A stretch of 64,000 nucleotides of DNA from Bradyrhizobium sp. 186 (GCF_023101685.1 NZ_CP082164.1:5642001-5706000); one strand, 5' to 3'. Shown: positions 50,293 to 62,089, counted from the first letter of the stretch. A program made the numbers and translations. Notes: generated by a model from the letters alone, not told the origin.

Positions 50293-51229
50293 ATGAAGAC
50301 CTTCATTCGCGTCGTTGAACTCTGGGTGCCTGACCCGACGCGCATGCGGCTGGAATTCGGTGGCGGCCTCTACAGCGAAGGGCTGTCCGCGTTCAAGGCC
50401 GTGAGCGAAGATCTGCGCTTCGGATATGACGAGGGCCTTCCGGGCAAGGCTTGGGCCAGCGGGCACCCCGTGATCCTCACCAAATTCACCAACTCCTATT
50501 TCAAACGGACCGATCAGGCCATCGAGGCCGGACTGACCTGCGGCGTGGCGGTGCCGGTGTTTGCGGGAGAATTCCTGCAAGCCGTCATGGTGCTGTTCTG
50601 CGGCGACGACGAGGCGCATGTCGGCGCGGTCGAGCTCTGGCACAACGATCCCGAGGTCTCCCACGAGATGGGCCTCGTCGACGGCTATTACGGCACCGCC
50701 GACATGTTCGAGTTCAATTCGCGGCACACCAAATTTCCACGCGGCTTCGGCCTGCCCGGACGCACCTGGAAAGCGGGCATGCCGCCACGACGCCACGAGC
50801 TTCCTGCGCTGGGAGGATGCCTCCAAGGTCGGGATCAACCTCGGCGTCGGCGTTCCCTACCGGACCGGCGCCGACCACAGCGCCGACCATACCTGGGTCC
50901 TGACATTCCTCTCCGCGCAGGCAACGCCGATTGCGCAACGCTTCGAGATCTGGGTGCCGAACGAGGCCCGTTCGGCGCTGGTCTTTCGCGCCGGCGATTG
51001 CAGCGCGCAGACCGACCTCGCCGCGCTCTACGCGACACAATCCATCGCCAGGGGCGAAGGCAGCATCGGCGGAGCGTGGGCAACCGGCATGCCCGCGCTC
51101 AACGACGATCTGGCGCATGACTGCTCGATCGCAGCCTCGCAGGCCTGCGCCTCCGGACTGAGCCGGCTGGTGGTGCTGCCGGTGATCGGGAACGCAAGTC
51201 TCGAAGCCGTGCTGGCCTGGTATCTGTAG
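50293..51229 (+). pseudogene. Tandem-GAF domain protein, frameshifted
   Basis: Two frames together encode about 312 residues. The first (from ATG at 50293) has one GAF-like domain (FIRVVELWVPDPTRMRLEFG, GLPGKAWASGHPVILTKFTN, VAVPVFAGEFLQAVMVLFCG) and ends its good part at GRTWKAGMP. The second continues DATSFLRWEDASKVGINLGV and a second GAF-like repeat (IAQRFEIWVPNEARSALVFR, GGAWATGMPALN, VLPVIGNASLEAVLAWYL). The switch lies at 50779-50795, a net +1 or -2 change. No other damage is seen, so decay and sequencing error are both possible. Such proteins are ligand sensors; no partner gene is near. Confidence 0.82.
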
Positions 51230-51238
51230 CCCGTCCGC

Positions 51239-53518
51239 TCAGTCCTCGGCCTGCAAGTCAGCCTCGGAGGGCGTTGCGTCCTTGCTGCGGGGCGCGGCCG
51301 TCTTCGGCGCAAGGCTTCCGTCGAAATCACCTTCGCCGGCGGCGGTCGGCAACCAGGGGCGGCTTGTGCCTCTCGCCCTCACCGCCCGAACCGCAAACCC
51401 GTCATCGCGCTGCGTCAGCGCCAGCGCGCCCTGCGTTGCGAGACGCTGGCGATCAACCACCATCGCCGCACAATCCGGCGGCGCCGGTCGTGCCGTCACC
51501 ACCAGCGCGGCGCGGCTGCAATCATCGGCCAGCGCGTCGATGCGCAGCGCCAGCGCGACCAGGCGCCCATCGGCGAGCGGCGTCACGCAGCCGGACTCGT
51601 CGCACGACACTGCATCGCTAAGCGAGGCATTACCGCCGTCGCGGGAATCGGCGTCGGCCGCAAGCCACTCCTTCAGCAGAAAGCCATCCTTGTTCGCCCT
51701 GATCAGGTGCAGGTGCCCGTCCCTGCCCCGCACAGCAATGCTCTGGCCGTCACCGGCAATCAGAATGTCGGGCTGCCGGACGGAAAGCCCCCAGGCGATC
51801 GAAGCCAGCAGCACCAGCGCGCCTGACCAGCGCAAGGGTGTGCGCAGCAGGCCCATCAGGATGATCCCGAGGCTTGCCGCGATCAGCGGCGCGATGCCGA
51901 AGGCGCCGATGCGCCCGACCGCGCCGGGCAACGCGGCCACCCATCGCGTGACTGCGATCATCCAATCGATGCCGATCCCCATCAGCCACCAGAACGGGCC
52001 GTCGAGCCCGAAGGGAGCCGCGAGCAATCCCAACAGTCCGGCCGGCATCACCAGCGCCGACACCACCGGCATCGCCGCGAGATTGGCGAGAACGCCGAAC
52101 GGCGTGACGCGATGGAAATGGAAGGCGGCATAGGGCGTGGTCGCAAACCCCGCGATCAGCGAGGCCAAAAACAACATCGCGATCTCGCGGCCGCCCCACA
52201 TGGCAATGCGCGCGGTCGCGGAATGATCCGGCGAGGCGAACAGGTTCGGCATGCCGACCTGCACCAGCGCCACCAGCCCGAGCGTTGCCGCGAACGACAT
52301 CTGGAAGCTCGGATGCACCAGCGATTCCGGCGCGACGGCAAGCACGATCAGCGCGGCCACGGCCAACGTGCGAAAGGTGATGGCGCGGCGATCGACTATC
52401 ACCGCGATCAAAACCACCGCCGTCATGAAGAACGATCTCTGCGTTGCAACCTCCGCGCCCGAGAGCAGCAGATAGAACGCCGCGGCGACCAATGCCGCCG
52501 CCGCCGACCATTTCTTGATGGCAAAGCCGACCGCCAGTCCCGGGATGAGCGCGAGCAACGCCCGCACCGCGAAGAAGACGACGCCGGCCACGACCGCCAT
52601 GTGGTAGCCGGAGATCGAGAGCACGTGGCCAAGGCCCGAGATGAACATGGCGTCGTTGACGGGTGTCGTGATCGCATCGCGCCGGCCGGTGAGCAGCGCG
52701 GTCGCGATCGCGCGGTTGTCGCCGTCGAGCGTGGCGCGGATGCGCGTGTCGATCGCATCGCGCAGGCCCTGCATGAATGCGGCATAACGCAGCCGCAAGC
52801 CGGCGGCATCTGATGGCACCGATGCCGCGATCGCGCCCATCACGAAACCAGAGGCGCCGATACCCTGAAAGAACATGTCACGCGAGAAATCATAACTGCC
52901 GGGCCGCACCGGCGAGAGCGGCGGCATCAGCCGCGCCTTCAACTGCACGAAGCTGCCGACCTCGGGCGCGGTGCCCTTGCGCACCGACAGGCGCACGCGC
53001 TCGAGCTTGACGTCGCTGCGCTGCGCCTCCATCGAGGTCACGCGCAGCACGAAACGGTCGGTGCGCTCGCGGATGTCGCGGGTCTCGACGAAACCCGACA
53101 GCGATACAGAATAGAGCGGCTTGGCCAGCACGGTATGGGCGATGCGCGCCGTCTTCCAGGTCGCCATCGCAAAACCGGCTGCGACCGCCGCGATCATGAT
53201 GGCGGGAGCAAACAGCCGGCTCCGCCACAGCAGGACGGCGCCAAGCGTGAGCGCGACCGCCGTCGCGGCAACGACCCAGAGCACCGGCTCATGATCGGCG
53301 GCGAAATAGAGCGCGATGCCGCAGCCGAAGGCGACGGGCACCCAAGGCAACAGCCGCCCTGCGCCGGCTTCCGCGCTCAGCCACGCGCGCAAGGTCTCGA
53401 CGATCGACGGCCAAATGCCAAAGCCCGCCGGCACAAAGCCACCGGCCGGCGCGGTGCGGCCGACGGGCCAAGTCTCCGCGATACCCTGGGACCGTACTGG
53501 CCGGCCCGGCTCCGCCAT
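51239..53518 (-). CDS. comEC: ComEC/Rec2-family DNA uptake channel protein
   Basis: A 759-residue polytopic membrane protein. The N-terminal part has two or three spans and the OB-like DUF4131 domain (VSLSGFVETRDIRERTDRFV, PGSYDFSRDMFFQGIGASGF). The Competence core starts AIATALLTGRRDAITTPVND and has SGLGHVLSISGYHMAVVAG, the ComEC signature, then six or more spans. The C-terminal metallo-beta-lactamase domain of Bacillus ComEC is absent; a short domain (AGDGQSIAVRGRDGHLHLIR) replaces it. It probably passes single-stranded DNA across the inner membrane. In this clade it lies next to lexA and gltX; here it is flanked by inserted genes. Confidence 0.92.
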   Translation of the reverse strand: MAEPGRPVRSQGIAETWPVGRTAPAGGFVPAGFGIWPSIVETLRAWLSAEAGAGRLLPWVPVAFGCGIALYFAADHEPVLWVVAATAVALTLGAVLLWRSRLFAPAIMIAAVAAGFAMATWKTARIAHTVLAKPLYSVSLSGFVETRDIRERTDRFVLRVTSMEAQRSDVKLERVRLSVRKGTAPEVGSFVQLKARLMPPLSPVRPGSYDFSRDMFFQGIGASGFVMGAIAASVPSDAAGLRLRYAAFMQGLRDAIDTRIRATLDGDNRAIATALLTGRRDAITTPVNDAMFISGLGHVLSISGYHMAVVAGVVFFAVRALLALIPGLAVGFAIKKWSAAAALVAAAFYLLLSGAEVATQRSFFMTAVVLIAVIVDRRAITFRTLAVAALIVLAVAPESLVHPSFQMSFAATLGLVALVQVGMPNLFASPDHSATARIAMWGGREIAMLFLASLIAGFATTPYAAFHFHRVTPFGVLANLAAMPVVSALVMPAGLLGLLAAPFGLDGPFWWLMGIGIDWMIAVTRWVAALPGAVGRIGAFGIAPLIAASLGIILMGLLRTPLRWSGALVLLASIAWGLSVRQPDILIAGDGQSIAVRGRDGHLHLIRANKDGFLLKEWLAADADSRDGGNASLSDAVSCDESGCVTPLADGRLVALALRIDALADDCSRAALVVTARPAPPDCAAMVVDRQRLATQGALALTQRDDGFAVRAVRARGTSRPWLPTAAGEGDFDGSLAPKTAAPRSKDATPSEADLQAED

Positions 53519-53612
53519 TCCCTACGCCTTACGATACGCGACGGGAGCGGAGGCTACCGGAACGTGCGGCTGCGCGAATAGCGGTACAGATCAGGAACGA
53601 ACCGTGACGGCC

Positions 53613-53846
53613 CTACTTTTCCTCTTCCATCGTCACGGCCACATCCGCCTTGGCCGAGAGCCGCACCTTGTTGCCCTCGACATCGGCGACGAGCCCCTTG
53701 TCGATGAAGTGATGGTGGCCCTTATGGCTGCCCTCGCCGCTGTCCTTCTTGGTCAGCTTGATGCGGTTGCCCTCGACACGATCGACCGTGCCGACATGGA
53801 CGCCGTCGGCGCCGATGACTTCCATATGCTCAGCGATGTTCTGCAT
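53613..53846 (-). CDS. DUF2171 domain protein
   Basis: A 77-residue acidic protein. It begins MQNIAEHMEVIGADGVHVGT then VDRVEGNRIKLTKKDSGEGS, which is the DUF2171 pattern of a small beta-barrel-like fold (PRC-barrel-like), and ends VTMEEEK. GHHHFIDKGLVADVEGN follows. The start is ATG at 53846 with AAAGGA upstream. Such genes often occur near stress genes. Function unknown. Confidence 0.82.
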   Translation of the reverse strand: MQNIAEHMEVIGADGVHVGTVDRVEGNRIKLTKKDSGEGSHKGHHHFIDKGLVADVEGNKVRLSAKADVAVTMEEEK

Positions 53847-54232
53847 GGTGGGATCCTTTGTTGGACCCACACAACGCCTGAGAGGCCTTTCCGTTCGTTC
53901 GTGACAAAGCCGCCCGGCGCGACGGGCGACCGTTCCATCGCAGGACGGGTCAGCCTCGGTTCAGGTCGATTGAGCCGAAAGTCTCATAAGACGCCAGCCC
54001 CGGCGGGATTACACTGCTTCTACGCCTCCCCGGCAGACGGGCAGGTCGTGATAGCTCGCGGTACCGAAGAGACCGCGAGCTCTTTCTCAGGTGGCTCAAG
54101 CGTCCCTGAGACCAGGCGTTGCGGACGCAACTCGCAATTCTCGCCTGTAGCGTCGCGCACCAAGTGTACTCCGCGAGCAAATGGGCGCTGAAAAGCGCCA
54201 GGAGTAGCGTTTGAATTTGATAGGAGCAGCAC
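53847..54232. other. Intergenic region between divergent DUF2171 and MFS genes
   Basis: This stretch of 386 bases holds the upstream regions of two divergent genes. It is slightly less GC-rich than its flanks. Short open frames across it lack family similarity. A small hairpin (GTTGC-GGAC-GCAAC) lies about 110 bases before the transporter, and TAGGAG precedes its ATG. I see no RNA gene or clear operator. Confidence 0.5.
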
Positions 54233-55561
54233 ATGGCAGTTCAAGTACCGAGCGATTTTCGCCGCGTGATTGTTGCTGCGTCGGTGGGAAACGTTATCGA
54301 ATGGTATGATTTCTATATCTTCGGCAGCCTGGCCGCAGTTCTGTCGGTCAAGTTCTTCGAGCAGTCCCACCCGGTTGCAGCCCTCCTCAGCACGATCGCG
54401 CTGTTCACTGCGGGCTTCCTGATCCGCCCGCTGGGAGCCTTCCTCTTTGGATGGATGGGCGACAGGGTCGGACGAAAGTATACGTTCCTCATCACGCTGA
54501 GCGGAATGGGACTGGGTACGGGGGCAATCGGGTTGATCCCAACCTACCAGTCCATCGGTCTGACGGCGGCGTTCGTGCTGTTCGGCTTGCGCATGATCCA
54601 GGGTCTGTGCCTGGGCGGCGAATATGGCGGCGCCATCACCTATGTCGCGGAGCATGTGCCGGACGACAAGCGCGGCTACTACACCGGCTGGCTACAGACC
54701 TCACCGACTCTCGGCATCGTGGTGTCACTGGCCGTGATCATCCTGACACGGACTTGGTTCAGCAATGAGGTCTTCGACGAATGGGCCTGGCGCGTTCCAT
54801 TCCTGGTGTCTTTCCTGCTGGTGGCCATCGCGATCTACATTCGGCTCCAGCTCCAGGAGACGCCGATCTTCCAGGAGATCAGGGCCCGCGGCCAAATGAC
54901 GACGAATCCGTGGAAGGAGGCCTTCCTCAGCTCCAACATCAAATACATCGGGATCGCGATCGTGGTCCTGATCGGACAGGGCGTGGTATGGTACAGTGGC
55001 CAGTTTTGGGCGCTGTACTTCCTGCAGCAGGTCTCCAAGGTGGATGCGCTGACCTCGGCCTATATCGTGGGAGCCGCGCTGCTGATCGCAACACCGAGCC
55101 TGATCTTCTTCGGCTGGCTGTCGGATCAGATCGGCCGCAAGCCGGTGATCTTGGGCGGCATGCTGCTCGCCGCGATCACGTACTATCCGCTGTATCTGTG
55201 GCTGGGAACGGTGACGCAGCCCGGCAACATCAACTATCCGATCGCGATCTTCATCATTTTCATCCTCGTTTGCTACGTCGGGATGGTCTACGGGCCGGTT
55301 GGCGCATTCCTGGCGGAATACTTTCCGGCCAGGATCAGGTACACGTCGGTATCGGTGCCGTACCACATCGGCAACGGCTGGGGTGGCGGATTAGTGCCGT
55401 TCATCACATCGGCGGCCTTCGCGGCGACCGGCAGTATCGGCTACGCCCTGATCTACCCGATTGCGGTACCTGCGGTGTGCTTCGTGCTTGCGGTCTTCCT
55501 GATGCCGGAGACTCGCAAGATCAGCATCTGGCAACCGATCGAGCCCAGAACCGCATCGTAA
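54233..55561 (+). CDS. MFS transporter, metabolite:H+ symporter (MHS) type
   Basis: A 442-residue permease with 12 predicted spans. The MHS signature is at the N-terminus: VGNVIEWYDFYIFGSLAAVL, and the motif A loop reads GWMGDRVGRKYTFLI. GLCLGGEYGGAITYVAEHVP is typical of ProP/ShiA/KgtP-like symporters for organic acids and compatible solutes. A second loop GWLSDQIGRKPVILGG repeats motif A in the other half. The start is ATG at 54233 with TAGGAG upstream. The substrate cannot be told. Confidence 0.92.
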   Translation: MAVQVPSDFRRVIVAASVGNVIEWYDFYIFGSLAAVLSVKFFEQSHPVAALLSTIALFTAGFLIRPLGAFLFGWMGDRVGRKYTFLITLSGMGLGTGAIGLIPTYQSIGLTAAFVLFGLRMIQGLCLGGEYGGAITYVAEHVPDDKRGYYTGWLQTSPTLGIVVSLAVIILTRTWFSNEVFDEWAWRVPFLVSFLLVAIAIYIRLQLQETPIFQEIRARGQMTTNPWKEAFLSSNIKYIGIAIVVLIGQGVVWYSGQFWALYFLQQVSKVDALTSAYIVGAALLIATPSLIFFGWLSDQIGRKPVILGGMLLAAITYYPLYLWLGTVTQPGNINYPIAIFIIFILVCYVGMVYGPVGAFLAEYFPARIRYTSVSVPYHIGNGWGGGLVPFITSAAFAATGSIGYALIYPIAVPAVCFVLAVFLMPETRKISIWQPIEPRTAS

Positions 55562-55625
55562 CGTGATCACCTCTTCTCCGGCCGCCAGCCGATGGCGGTC
55601 GGAGAAGAGCCGGCAACCTCTCGTC

Positions 55626-55988
55626 TCAGCGGGCGCGATGAGGCCAGTGATCGTGCCACCAGGCACTGAAGTCGCGATCGGTCATCAATTCCCAAGCAGC
55701 GAGCAAGATCACCAATAGGCCCGACAATACGCTGCTGACCGTGGCCGATACGGGCTCATAGCCAATGGACCATGGCGCCAGCACCAGAGCCAGGCCCAGC
55801 AGCATTTCGCCCCATTCTTCCAGGTAGGACGGAATCACAAAGGCTTCTACGGCAAACAGCATGACGCCGAGCCCGAGTGCGATGGTGAACCAGACAGCTG
55901 CCCCGGATAAACCCAGGACAAAGGACGACAGGACCAGCCATACGCCCACCAACAGGCTGGCAGCGTCTTGCCAATGTTGGATGCGCAT
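55626..55988 (-). CDS. SPW-repeat membrane protein
   Basis: A 120-residue protein with four hydrophobic segments arranged as two similar halves: ASLLVGVWLVLSSFVLGLSG and MLLGLALVLAPWSIGYEP, each the core of an SPW repeat (the family usually shows S-P-W; here SSF and APW). The C-terminus is HDHWPHRAR, His-rich. The start is ATG at 55988 with GGGAGG upstream; a GTG nine bases earlier is an alternative. It lies convergent to the MFS gene. Family function unknown. Confidence 0.82.
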   Translation of the reverse strand: MRIQHWQDAASLLVGVWLVLSSFVLGLSGAAVWFTIALGLGVMLFAVEAFVIPSYLEEWGEMLLGLALVLAPWSIGYEPVSATVSSVLSGLLVILLAAWELMTDRDFSAWWHDHWPHRAR

Positions 55989-56162
55989 AATGCTCACCTC
56001 CCTTCTCGTATTTATGTGGGGACGTACTGATGAAAAATCATCCGTCCGGCCTGCGTTGTGTTGCCGCGACTGCCGGTCCAGAACCGGCGTTCAATCCTGG
56101 CCGCCCAGGCCCTGGAAAGGGCCCTTGCGAGTGCGGCGCACCAGGATGCAGACTGTCGGAGC

Positions 56163-56176
56163 TTGACAGGTGTCAA
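56163..56176. promoter_or_regulatory. Perfect palindrome TTGACA-GG-TGTCAA
   Basis: A perfect inverted repeat of six-base arms 57 bases upstream of the small gene at 56233. The left arm is also a consensus -35 hexamer (TTGACA), although no good -10 lies 17 bases later. A regulator site is possible. Confidence 0.35.
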
Positions 56177-56232
56177 TGTCTACCGTTCTCGGCCCACCCA
56201 GTTCGCGCCCGGAACAAGAAGGAGATGACGCC

Positions 56233-56415
56233 ATGCGAGAAATGGAAATCCACGACTATGCGCGGCAGTTGCTGGAAGCACATGGCCCCAAAGCCATTGC
56301 CGAAGCCGCCCAGAACGCCATCGATCTCGCGTCAAAGGGCGAGCTCGAACGGGCACGAACCTGGCGGCATATCGAAGACGCCATGAAGCTCATGCGCGGG
56401 CCACACCAAAGCTGA
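56233..56415 (+). CDS. Small hypothetical protein
   Basis: A 60-residue, mostly helical protein starting MREMEIHDYARQLLEAHGPK, with AIAEAAQNAIDLASKGELER and the C-terminal WRHIEDAMKLMRG. AAGGAG nine bases before the ATG supports the start at 56233. It resembles small alphaproteobacterial proteins of unknown function that lie near stress genes; this is from memory and weak. It lies 164 bases upstream of glnA on the same strand. Confidence 0.7.
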   Translation: MREMEIHDYARQLLEAHGPKAIAEAAQNAIDLASKGELERARTWRHIEDAMKLMRGPHQS

Positions 56416-56579
56416 AACTGCTGGCGGTCGGGCGAAGCTGCCTGACGGCGAGCAGCGCGCCATGCCGGATTGAGGCGGACGCGACGCCAACGCTGAACGT
56501 GGACCACAGTCCGTCGCAAGCCGCTCGGTTGCGGCCGAACGGCAACGCGATCTCAGGACACTGATCTGGGAGCGAAGCC

Positions 56580-58010
56580 ATGGTTGCGAAATGTGCGACA
56601 GCCGAAGATCTCGTGAAGGCGATCAAGGACGACAACTTCCAGATGATCGATTTGCGGTTCACAGACCTGCCGGGGGTGTGGCAACATTTTTCCGTCCCGC
56701 CAAGCGCGGTGAATGCCGATGCGCTCAATGAGGGCATTGGATTCGATGGCTCATCGATCCGCGGCTTCCAGGAGATCCAGGAAAGCGACATGCTAGTCGT
56801 CGCGGATCCGGCGTCGGCCTTCGTCGACCCCTATAGTCAGGCAAAGACGCTGGTCCTCATCTGCAACATCAGAGACCCGGTGACCGGCCAATCCTATAGC
56901 CGGGATGCCCGCTACATCGCCCAGAAAGCCGAAACCTACCTTAAGGGCACCGGGCGCGCCGATACGAGCTATTTCGGCCCGGAAGCGGAGTTCTTCGTAT
57001 TCGACGACGTGCGCTACGGACAGGGCATCAACTACGCCATGCACGAAATCGACTCCAGCGAAGGCAGCTGGAACACCGGCGCAAAGGAAGCGCCGAATCT
57101 AGGCCACAAACCGCGCCCGAAGGAGGGATACTTTCCCGTTCCTCCGACCGACAGCATGCAGGCGCTACGCACCGAAATGGTGCTGACGATGGAATCTCTG
57201 GGGATCCAGATCGAAGCCCATCACCATGAGGTCGCAACCGGCGGCCAAAACGAGATCGACATGCGCTTCAACACCCTCACCCGCATGGCTGACAACCTGA
57301 TGATCTACAAATACGTGGTGAAGAACACCGCGCATCAGCACGGCAAGACCGCGACATTCATGCCGAAGCCCCTGTTCGAGGACAACGCTTCGGGCATGCA
57401 CGTTCACCAATCGCTGTGGAAGGGTGAGACCAATCTGTTCTACGACAAAGGTGACTACGCCGAGTTGAGCCAGCTCGGCCGCTACTACATCGGCGGGCTA
57501 TTGAGCCACGCCTGGGCGTTGTGCGGGCTGTGCGCCCCCACCACGAACTCCTATCGGCGTCTGGTTCCGGGCTATGAAGCTCCGATCAACCTGGTTTATT
57601 CCCAGCGCAATCGCTCAGCCTGCTGCCGGATTCCGATGTATTCGCCAAATCCACGCGCAAAGCGCGTCGAGTTTCGTTCGCCAGATCCATCCTGCAATCC
57701 CTATCTGGCCTTTGCCGCGATGCTGATGGCCGGCCTTGACGGCATCGACAACCGGATCGACCCGGGCAGCCCGATCGACAAGAACCTGTACGACCTCCCG
57801 CCCGCGGAGGCGAAGGAGGTGAAGTCGACGCCGGGATCGCTGGATCAGGCACTTGACGCCCTCGAGCGCGATCACGCATTCCTGCTACGCGGCGATGTCT
57901 TCACCGCCGACGTGATCGAAACCTGGCTCGACTACAAGCGAAAGAAAGAGGTCGATCCTATTCGGCTGCGCCCGCATCCCTACGAGTTCCATCTCTACTA
58001 CGACATCTAG
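56580..58010 (+). CDS. glnA: Type I glutamine synthetase (GlnA-like)
   Basis: A 476-residue enzyme that makes glutamine from glutamate, ammonia and ATP. Motifs: [20 protein letters not shown] (latch-like opening), [59 protein letters not shown], and the adenylylation-type Tyr Y404 in [11 protein letters not shown]. The length and this Tyr indicate the GSI-beta class. A change from the common NRSASIRIP to NRSACCRIP is visible. No glnB (PII) gene lies next to it, unlike the main glnA of rhizobia, so this is probably a second copy. The start is ATG at 56580 with TGGGAG upstream. Confidence 0.93.
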   Translation: MVAKCATAEDLVKAIKDDNFQMIDLRFTDLPGVWQHFSVPPSAVNADALNEGIGFDGSSIRGFQEIQESDMLVVADPASAFVDPYSQAKTLVLICNIRDPVTGQSYSRDARYIAQKAETYLKGTGRADTSYFGPEAEFFVFDDVRYGQGINYAMHEIDSSEGSWNTGAKEAPNLGHKPRPKEGYFPVPPTDSMQALRTEMVLTMESLGIQIEAHHHEVATGGQNEIDMRFNTLTRMADNLMIYKYVVKNTAHQHGKTATFMPKPLFEDNASGMHVHQSLWKGETNLFYDKGDYAELSQLGRYYIGGLLSHAWALCGLCAPTTNSYRRLVPGYEAPINLVYSQRNRSACCRIPMYSPNPRAKRVEFRSPDPSCNPYLAFAAMLMAGLDGIDNRIDPGSPIDKNLYDLPPAEAKEVKSTPGSLDQALDALERDHAFLLRGDVFTADVIETWLDYKRKKEVDPIRLRPHPYEFHLYYDI

Positions 58011-58024
58011 CCAGCGGTGGCCGC

Positions 58025-58050
58025 GCGGTCGCAAAGCCCGCGGCGACCGC
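58025..58050 (+). terminator. Possible hairpin after glnA
   Basis: GCGGTCGC and GCGACCGC form a perfect eight-base stem around a ten-base loop, 15 bases past the glnA stop. No T-run follows, so termination is only possible. Confidence 0.4.
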
Positions 58051-58126
58051 AGCGATCATCACGGCACACGCCAACAGCTGGCCTCGCCGCAGCAGCAGGG
58101 CGTAAGCGAAAAAAGTAGATCTTCAT

Positions 58127-58266
58127 CGTCATTCCGGGGCGCGAAGTCGCGAGCTATGATGCGCAATTGCGCATCTGAGAATCCATAGCCACCGATCGGG
58201 GTCATGGATTCCGGGCCTGGCCCTTCGAGCCATCCCCATTGCGCGCTTGCGCAATGGGGAATGACG
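58127..58266. repeat. Dispersed palindromic repeat, CGTCATTCCGGGG type
   Basis: CGTCATTCC at the left and GGAATGACG at the right (58258-58266) are inverse ends. Internal hairpins are GATGCGCAATTGCGCATC and CATTGCGCGCTTGCGCAATG. It differs in core from the other two large families. It fills the gap between glnA and the NTF2-like gene. A Bradyrhizobium-style intergenic repeat is inferred. Confidence 0.8.
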
Positions 58267-58286
58267 CAGCGAGCGGGCACAGCGGC

Positions 58287-58679
58287 CTATTGCTCGATCA
58301 GCGGGGTCTTTGAAGACACGTGATGGCTCGCGATCTTCCAGTCGCTGTCCTCGCGGACGATCACCCAGGTGATCTTGACCGAGAGCGGCGCGGCCTTCTC
58401 GCCGAAGTCGAACGAGGCGATACCTGCCATATTGATCACCTCAGGGGCGACCGGCGCCGCCACCACCTCGGAGAAGCCGACGCGCGGCGCACGCCAGCGC
58501 GGCAGGCCATTGAAATAGGCCGCGACACCGTCTTGGCCGCGATAGAGTTTCGGGTTCGAGCCGAAGAAGAAGGCGTTTTTTGAATAGAGCGAGGCGAGCG
58601 TTGCCGCGTCGAGCTTCGCGAAGCCGGCGCACCATTTCGCGATGATGGCGAAAACGATGTCGTCGGCTTCGTTGCTCAT
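58287..58679 (-). CDS. SnoaL/NTF2-like protein (DUF4440-type)
   Basis: A 130-residue cone-fold protein. WCAGFAKLDAATLASLYSKN, FFFGSNPKLYRGQDGVAAYF and ITWVIVREDSDWKIASHHVS are the standard positions of the SnoaL/DUF4440 family; the final W-K-I-x-x-H-H is typical. It may be a small hydrolase or a ligand-binding protein. The start is ATG at 58679, eight bases before the end of glnS region, on the same strand, so the two are probably co-transcribed. A longer frame to 59075 overlaps glnS and is rejected. Confidence 0.83.
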   Translation of the reverse strand: MSNEADDIVFAIIAKWCAGFAKLDAATLASLYSKNAFFFGSNPKLYRGQDGVAAYFNGLPRWRAPRVGFSEVVAAPVAPEVINMAGIASFDFGEKAAPLSVKITWVIVREDSDWKIASHHVSSKTPLIEQ

Positions 58680-58686
58680 GCACGCC

Positions 58687-60366
<1,680 letters not shown>

Positions 60367-60508
60367 CCGAAAATCCTGTAGGGAAATCAGCGGTCCTTCT
60401 GCCAAATTCGCGTGGCTGAGCCAAGGCCTGGCGGGTCCGCTGTCGGGCTTTAGTTATGCTCCGGTCCTGATATATACCACCGCCTCCAATGCATAGGCCC
60501 TGCCAAGA

Positions 60509-61933
60509 ATGACCGATTCCGTCGTCACACGCTTTGCTCCCTCCCCGACCGGCTTCCTCCATATCGGGGGCGCCCGCACGGCGCTGTTCAACTGGCTCTA
60601 TGCAAAGAAGCACGGGGGCAAGATGCTGCTCCGGATCGAGGACACCGATCGTGAGCGTTCCACCGAGGCGGCCATCGGCGCCATCCTCGACGGGCTGAAA
60701 TGGCTGGAGCTCGGCTGGGATGGCGACGTCATCTACCAGTTCAGCCGCGCCGCCCGTCACCGCAAGGTTGCCGAGCAGTTGCTCGCCGACGGCAAGGCCT
60801 ATCGCTGCTACGCCACGGCAGAAGAACTCACCGCGATGCGCGAGAAGGCGCGCGCGGAAGGGCGTACCCGCCTTTATGACGGCCTGTGGCGGGACCGCGA
60901 CCCGGCAACGGCCCCGGCCGACGTCAAGCCGACGATCCGGCTGCGGGCGCCGCAGACCGGCGAGACCGTGATCGAGGACCAGGTCCAGGGCCGCGTGGTC
61001 TGGCAGAACGAGAACCTCGACGACCTCGTCCTTCTGCGCGGCGATGGCAACCCGACCTACATGCTCGCGGTGGTGGTCGACGACCACGACATGGGCGTCA
61101 CCCATGTCATCCGCGGCGACGATCATTTGATCAACGCGGCGCGCCAGAAGCAGATCTACGATGCGATGGGCTGGGCGCTGCCGAGCATGTCGCACATCCC
61201 GCTGATCCACGGACCCGACGGCTCAAAACTCTCGAAGCGCCACGGTGCGCTCGGCGTCGATGCCTACCGTGCCATGGGGTACCTGCCGGCTGCGCTGCGC
61301 AACTATCTGGTCCGGCTCGGCTGGAGCCATGGCGACCAGGAAATCTTTTCAACCGAGGAGATGATCGCGGCGTTCGACCTCTCCGGCGTCGGCCGCGCCG
61401 CGGCGCGCTTCGACTTCGCCAAGCTGGAGAACCTCAACGGCCATTACATCCGCAATGCCGACGATCAATCACTCGTGAAGATGTTCGAGGACGTGCTCGA
61501 CCACGTTCCCGGCCGCGACGAGCTTAAGGCCAAGCTGAACGACACCACGCGTGCGCAGCTTCTCAAGGCCATGCCGGCCCTGAAGGAGCGCGCCAAGACG
61601 CTGATCGAGCTGATCGACGGCGCCTACTTCATCTTCGCCGACCGGCCGCTGGAGCTCGATCCCAAGGCGGCGACGCTGCTGACGGGCGAAAACCGCAAGC
61701 TGATCGGCCAGCTTCATTCCGCGCTGGAGAATGTCGAGACCTGGAGCGCGGCTGCTGCCGAGGCCGCGCTGCGCGCCTTTGCCGAGGAAAATAGTCTCAA
61801 GCTCGGCGCAGTTGCCCAGCCGCTGCGCGCAGCACTCACCGGACGATCGACATCGCCCGGGATTTTCGAGGTTTTGGACGTGCTCGGACGCCAGGAAAGC
61901 CTGGGCCGGCTTAAGGATCAGGCCAAGGACTAG
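60509..61933 (+). CDS. gltX: Glutamyl-tRNA synthetase
   Basis: A 474-residue class I synthetase. The HIGH motif is [20 protein letters not shown], the KMSKS motif is [10 protein letters not shown], and [19 protein letters not shown] follows the HIGH motif as usual. The C-terminal helical anticodon-binding domain is intact. It charges tRNA-Glu (and, in genomes with GatCAB, tRNA-Gln by misacylation). The start is ATG at 60509. It is divergent from glnS and is followed after 156 bases by gltA, an order common in Rhizobiales. Confidence 0.97.
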   Translation: MTDSVVTRFAPSPTGFLHIGGARTALFNWLYAKKHGGKMLLRIEDTDRERSTEAAIGAILDGLKWLELGWDGDVIYQFSRAARHRKVAEQLLADGKAYRCYATAEELTAMREKARAEGRTRLYDGLWRDRDPATAPADVKPTIRLRAPQTGETVIEDQVQGRVVWQNENLDDLVLLRGDGNPTYMLAVVVDDHDMGVTHVIRGDDHLINAARQKQIYDAMGWALPSMSHIPLIHGPDGSKLSKRHGALGVDAYRAMGYLPAALRNYLVRLGWSHGDQEIFSTEEMIAAFDLSGVGRAAARFDFAKLENLNGHYIRNADDQSLVKMFEDVLDHVPGRDELKAKLNDTTRAQLLKAMPALKERAKTLIELIDGAYFIFADRPLELDPKAATLLTGENRKLIGQLHSALENVETWSAAAAEAALRAFAEENSLKLGAVAQPLRAALTGRSTSPGIFEVLDVLGRQESLGRLKDQAKD

Positions 61934-62089
61934 GCTACGACGTAAGTCGACCATGCGCGGCGCCATCTTGCAGCGCACACAGCAATAATATACCCATCTC
62001 ACCCGTACCTTCTGGAACATCCGGCCTGCCCCACCATTTCATCGGGGCCTCCGGATCCGGCCCGTTTCACCATACATCGGGGACCTCTG

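Noticed and set aside
56030..56386. A 118-codon frame with a Cys-rich segment (CECGAPGC)
   Set aside because: It looked like a small metal-binding protein, but it overlaps the better supported 60-residue gene out of frame and lacks a ribosome site.
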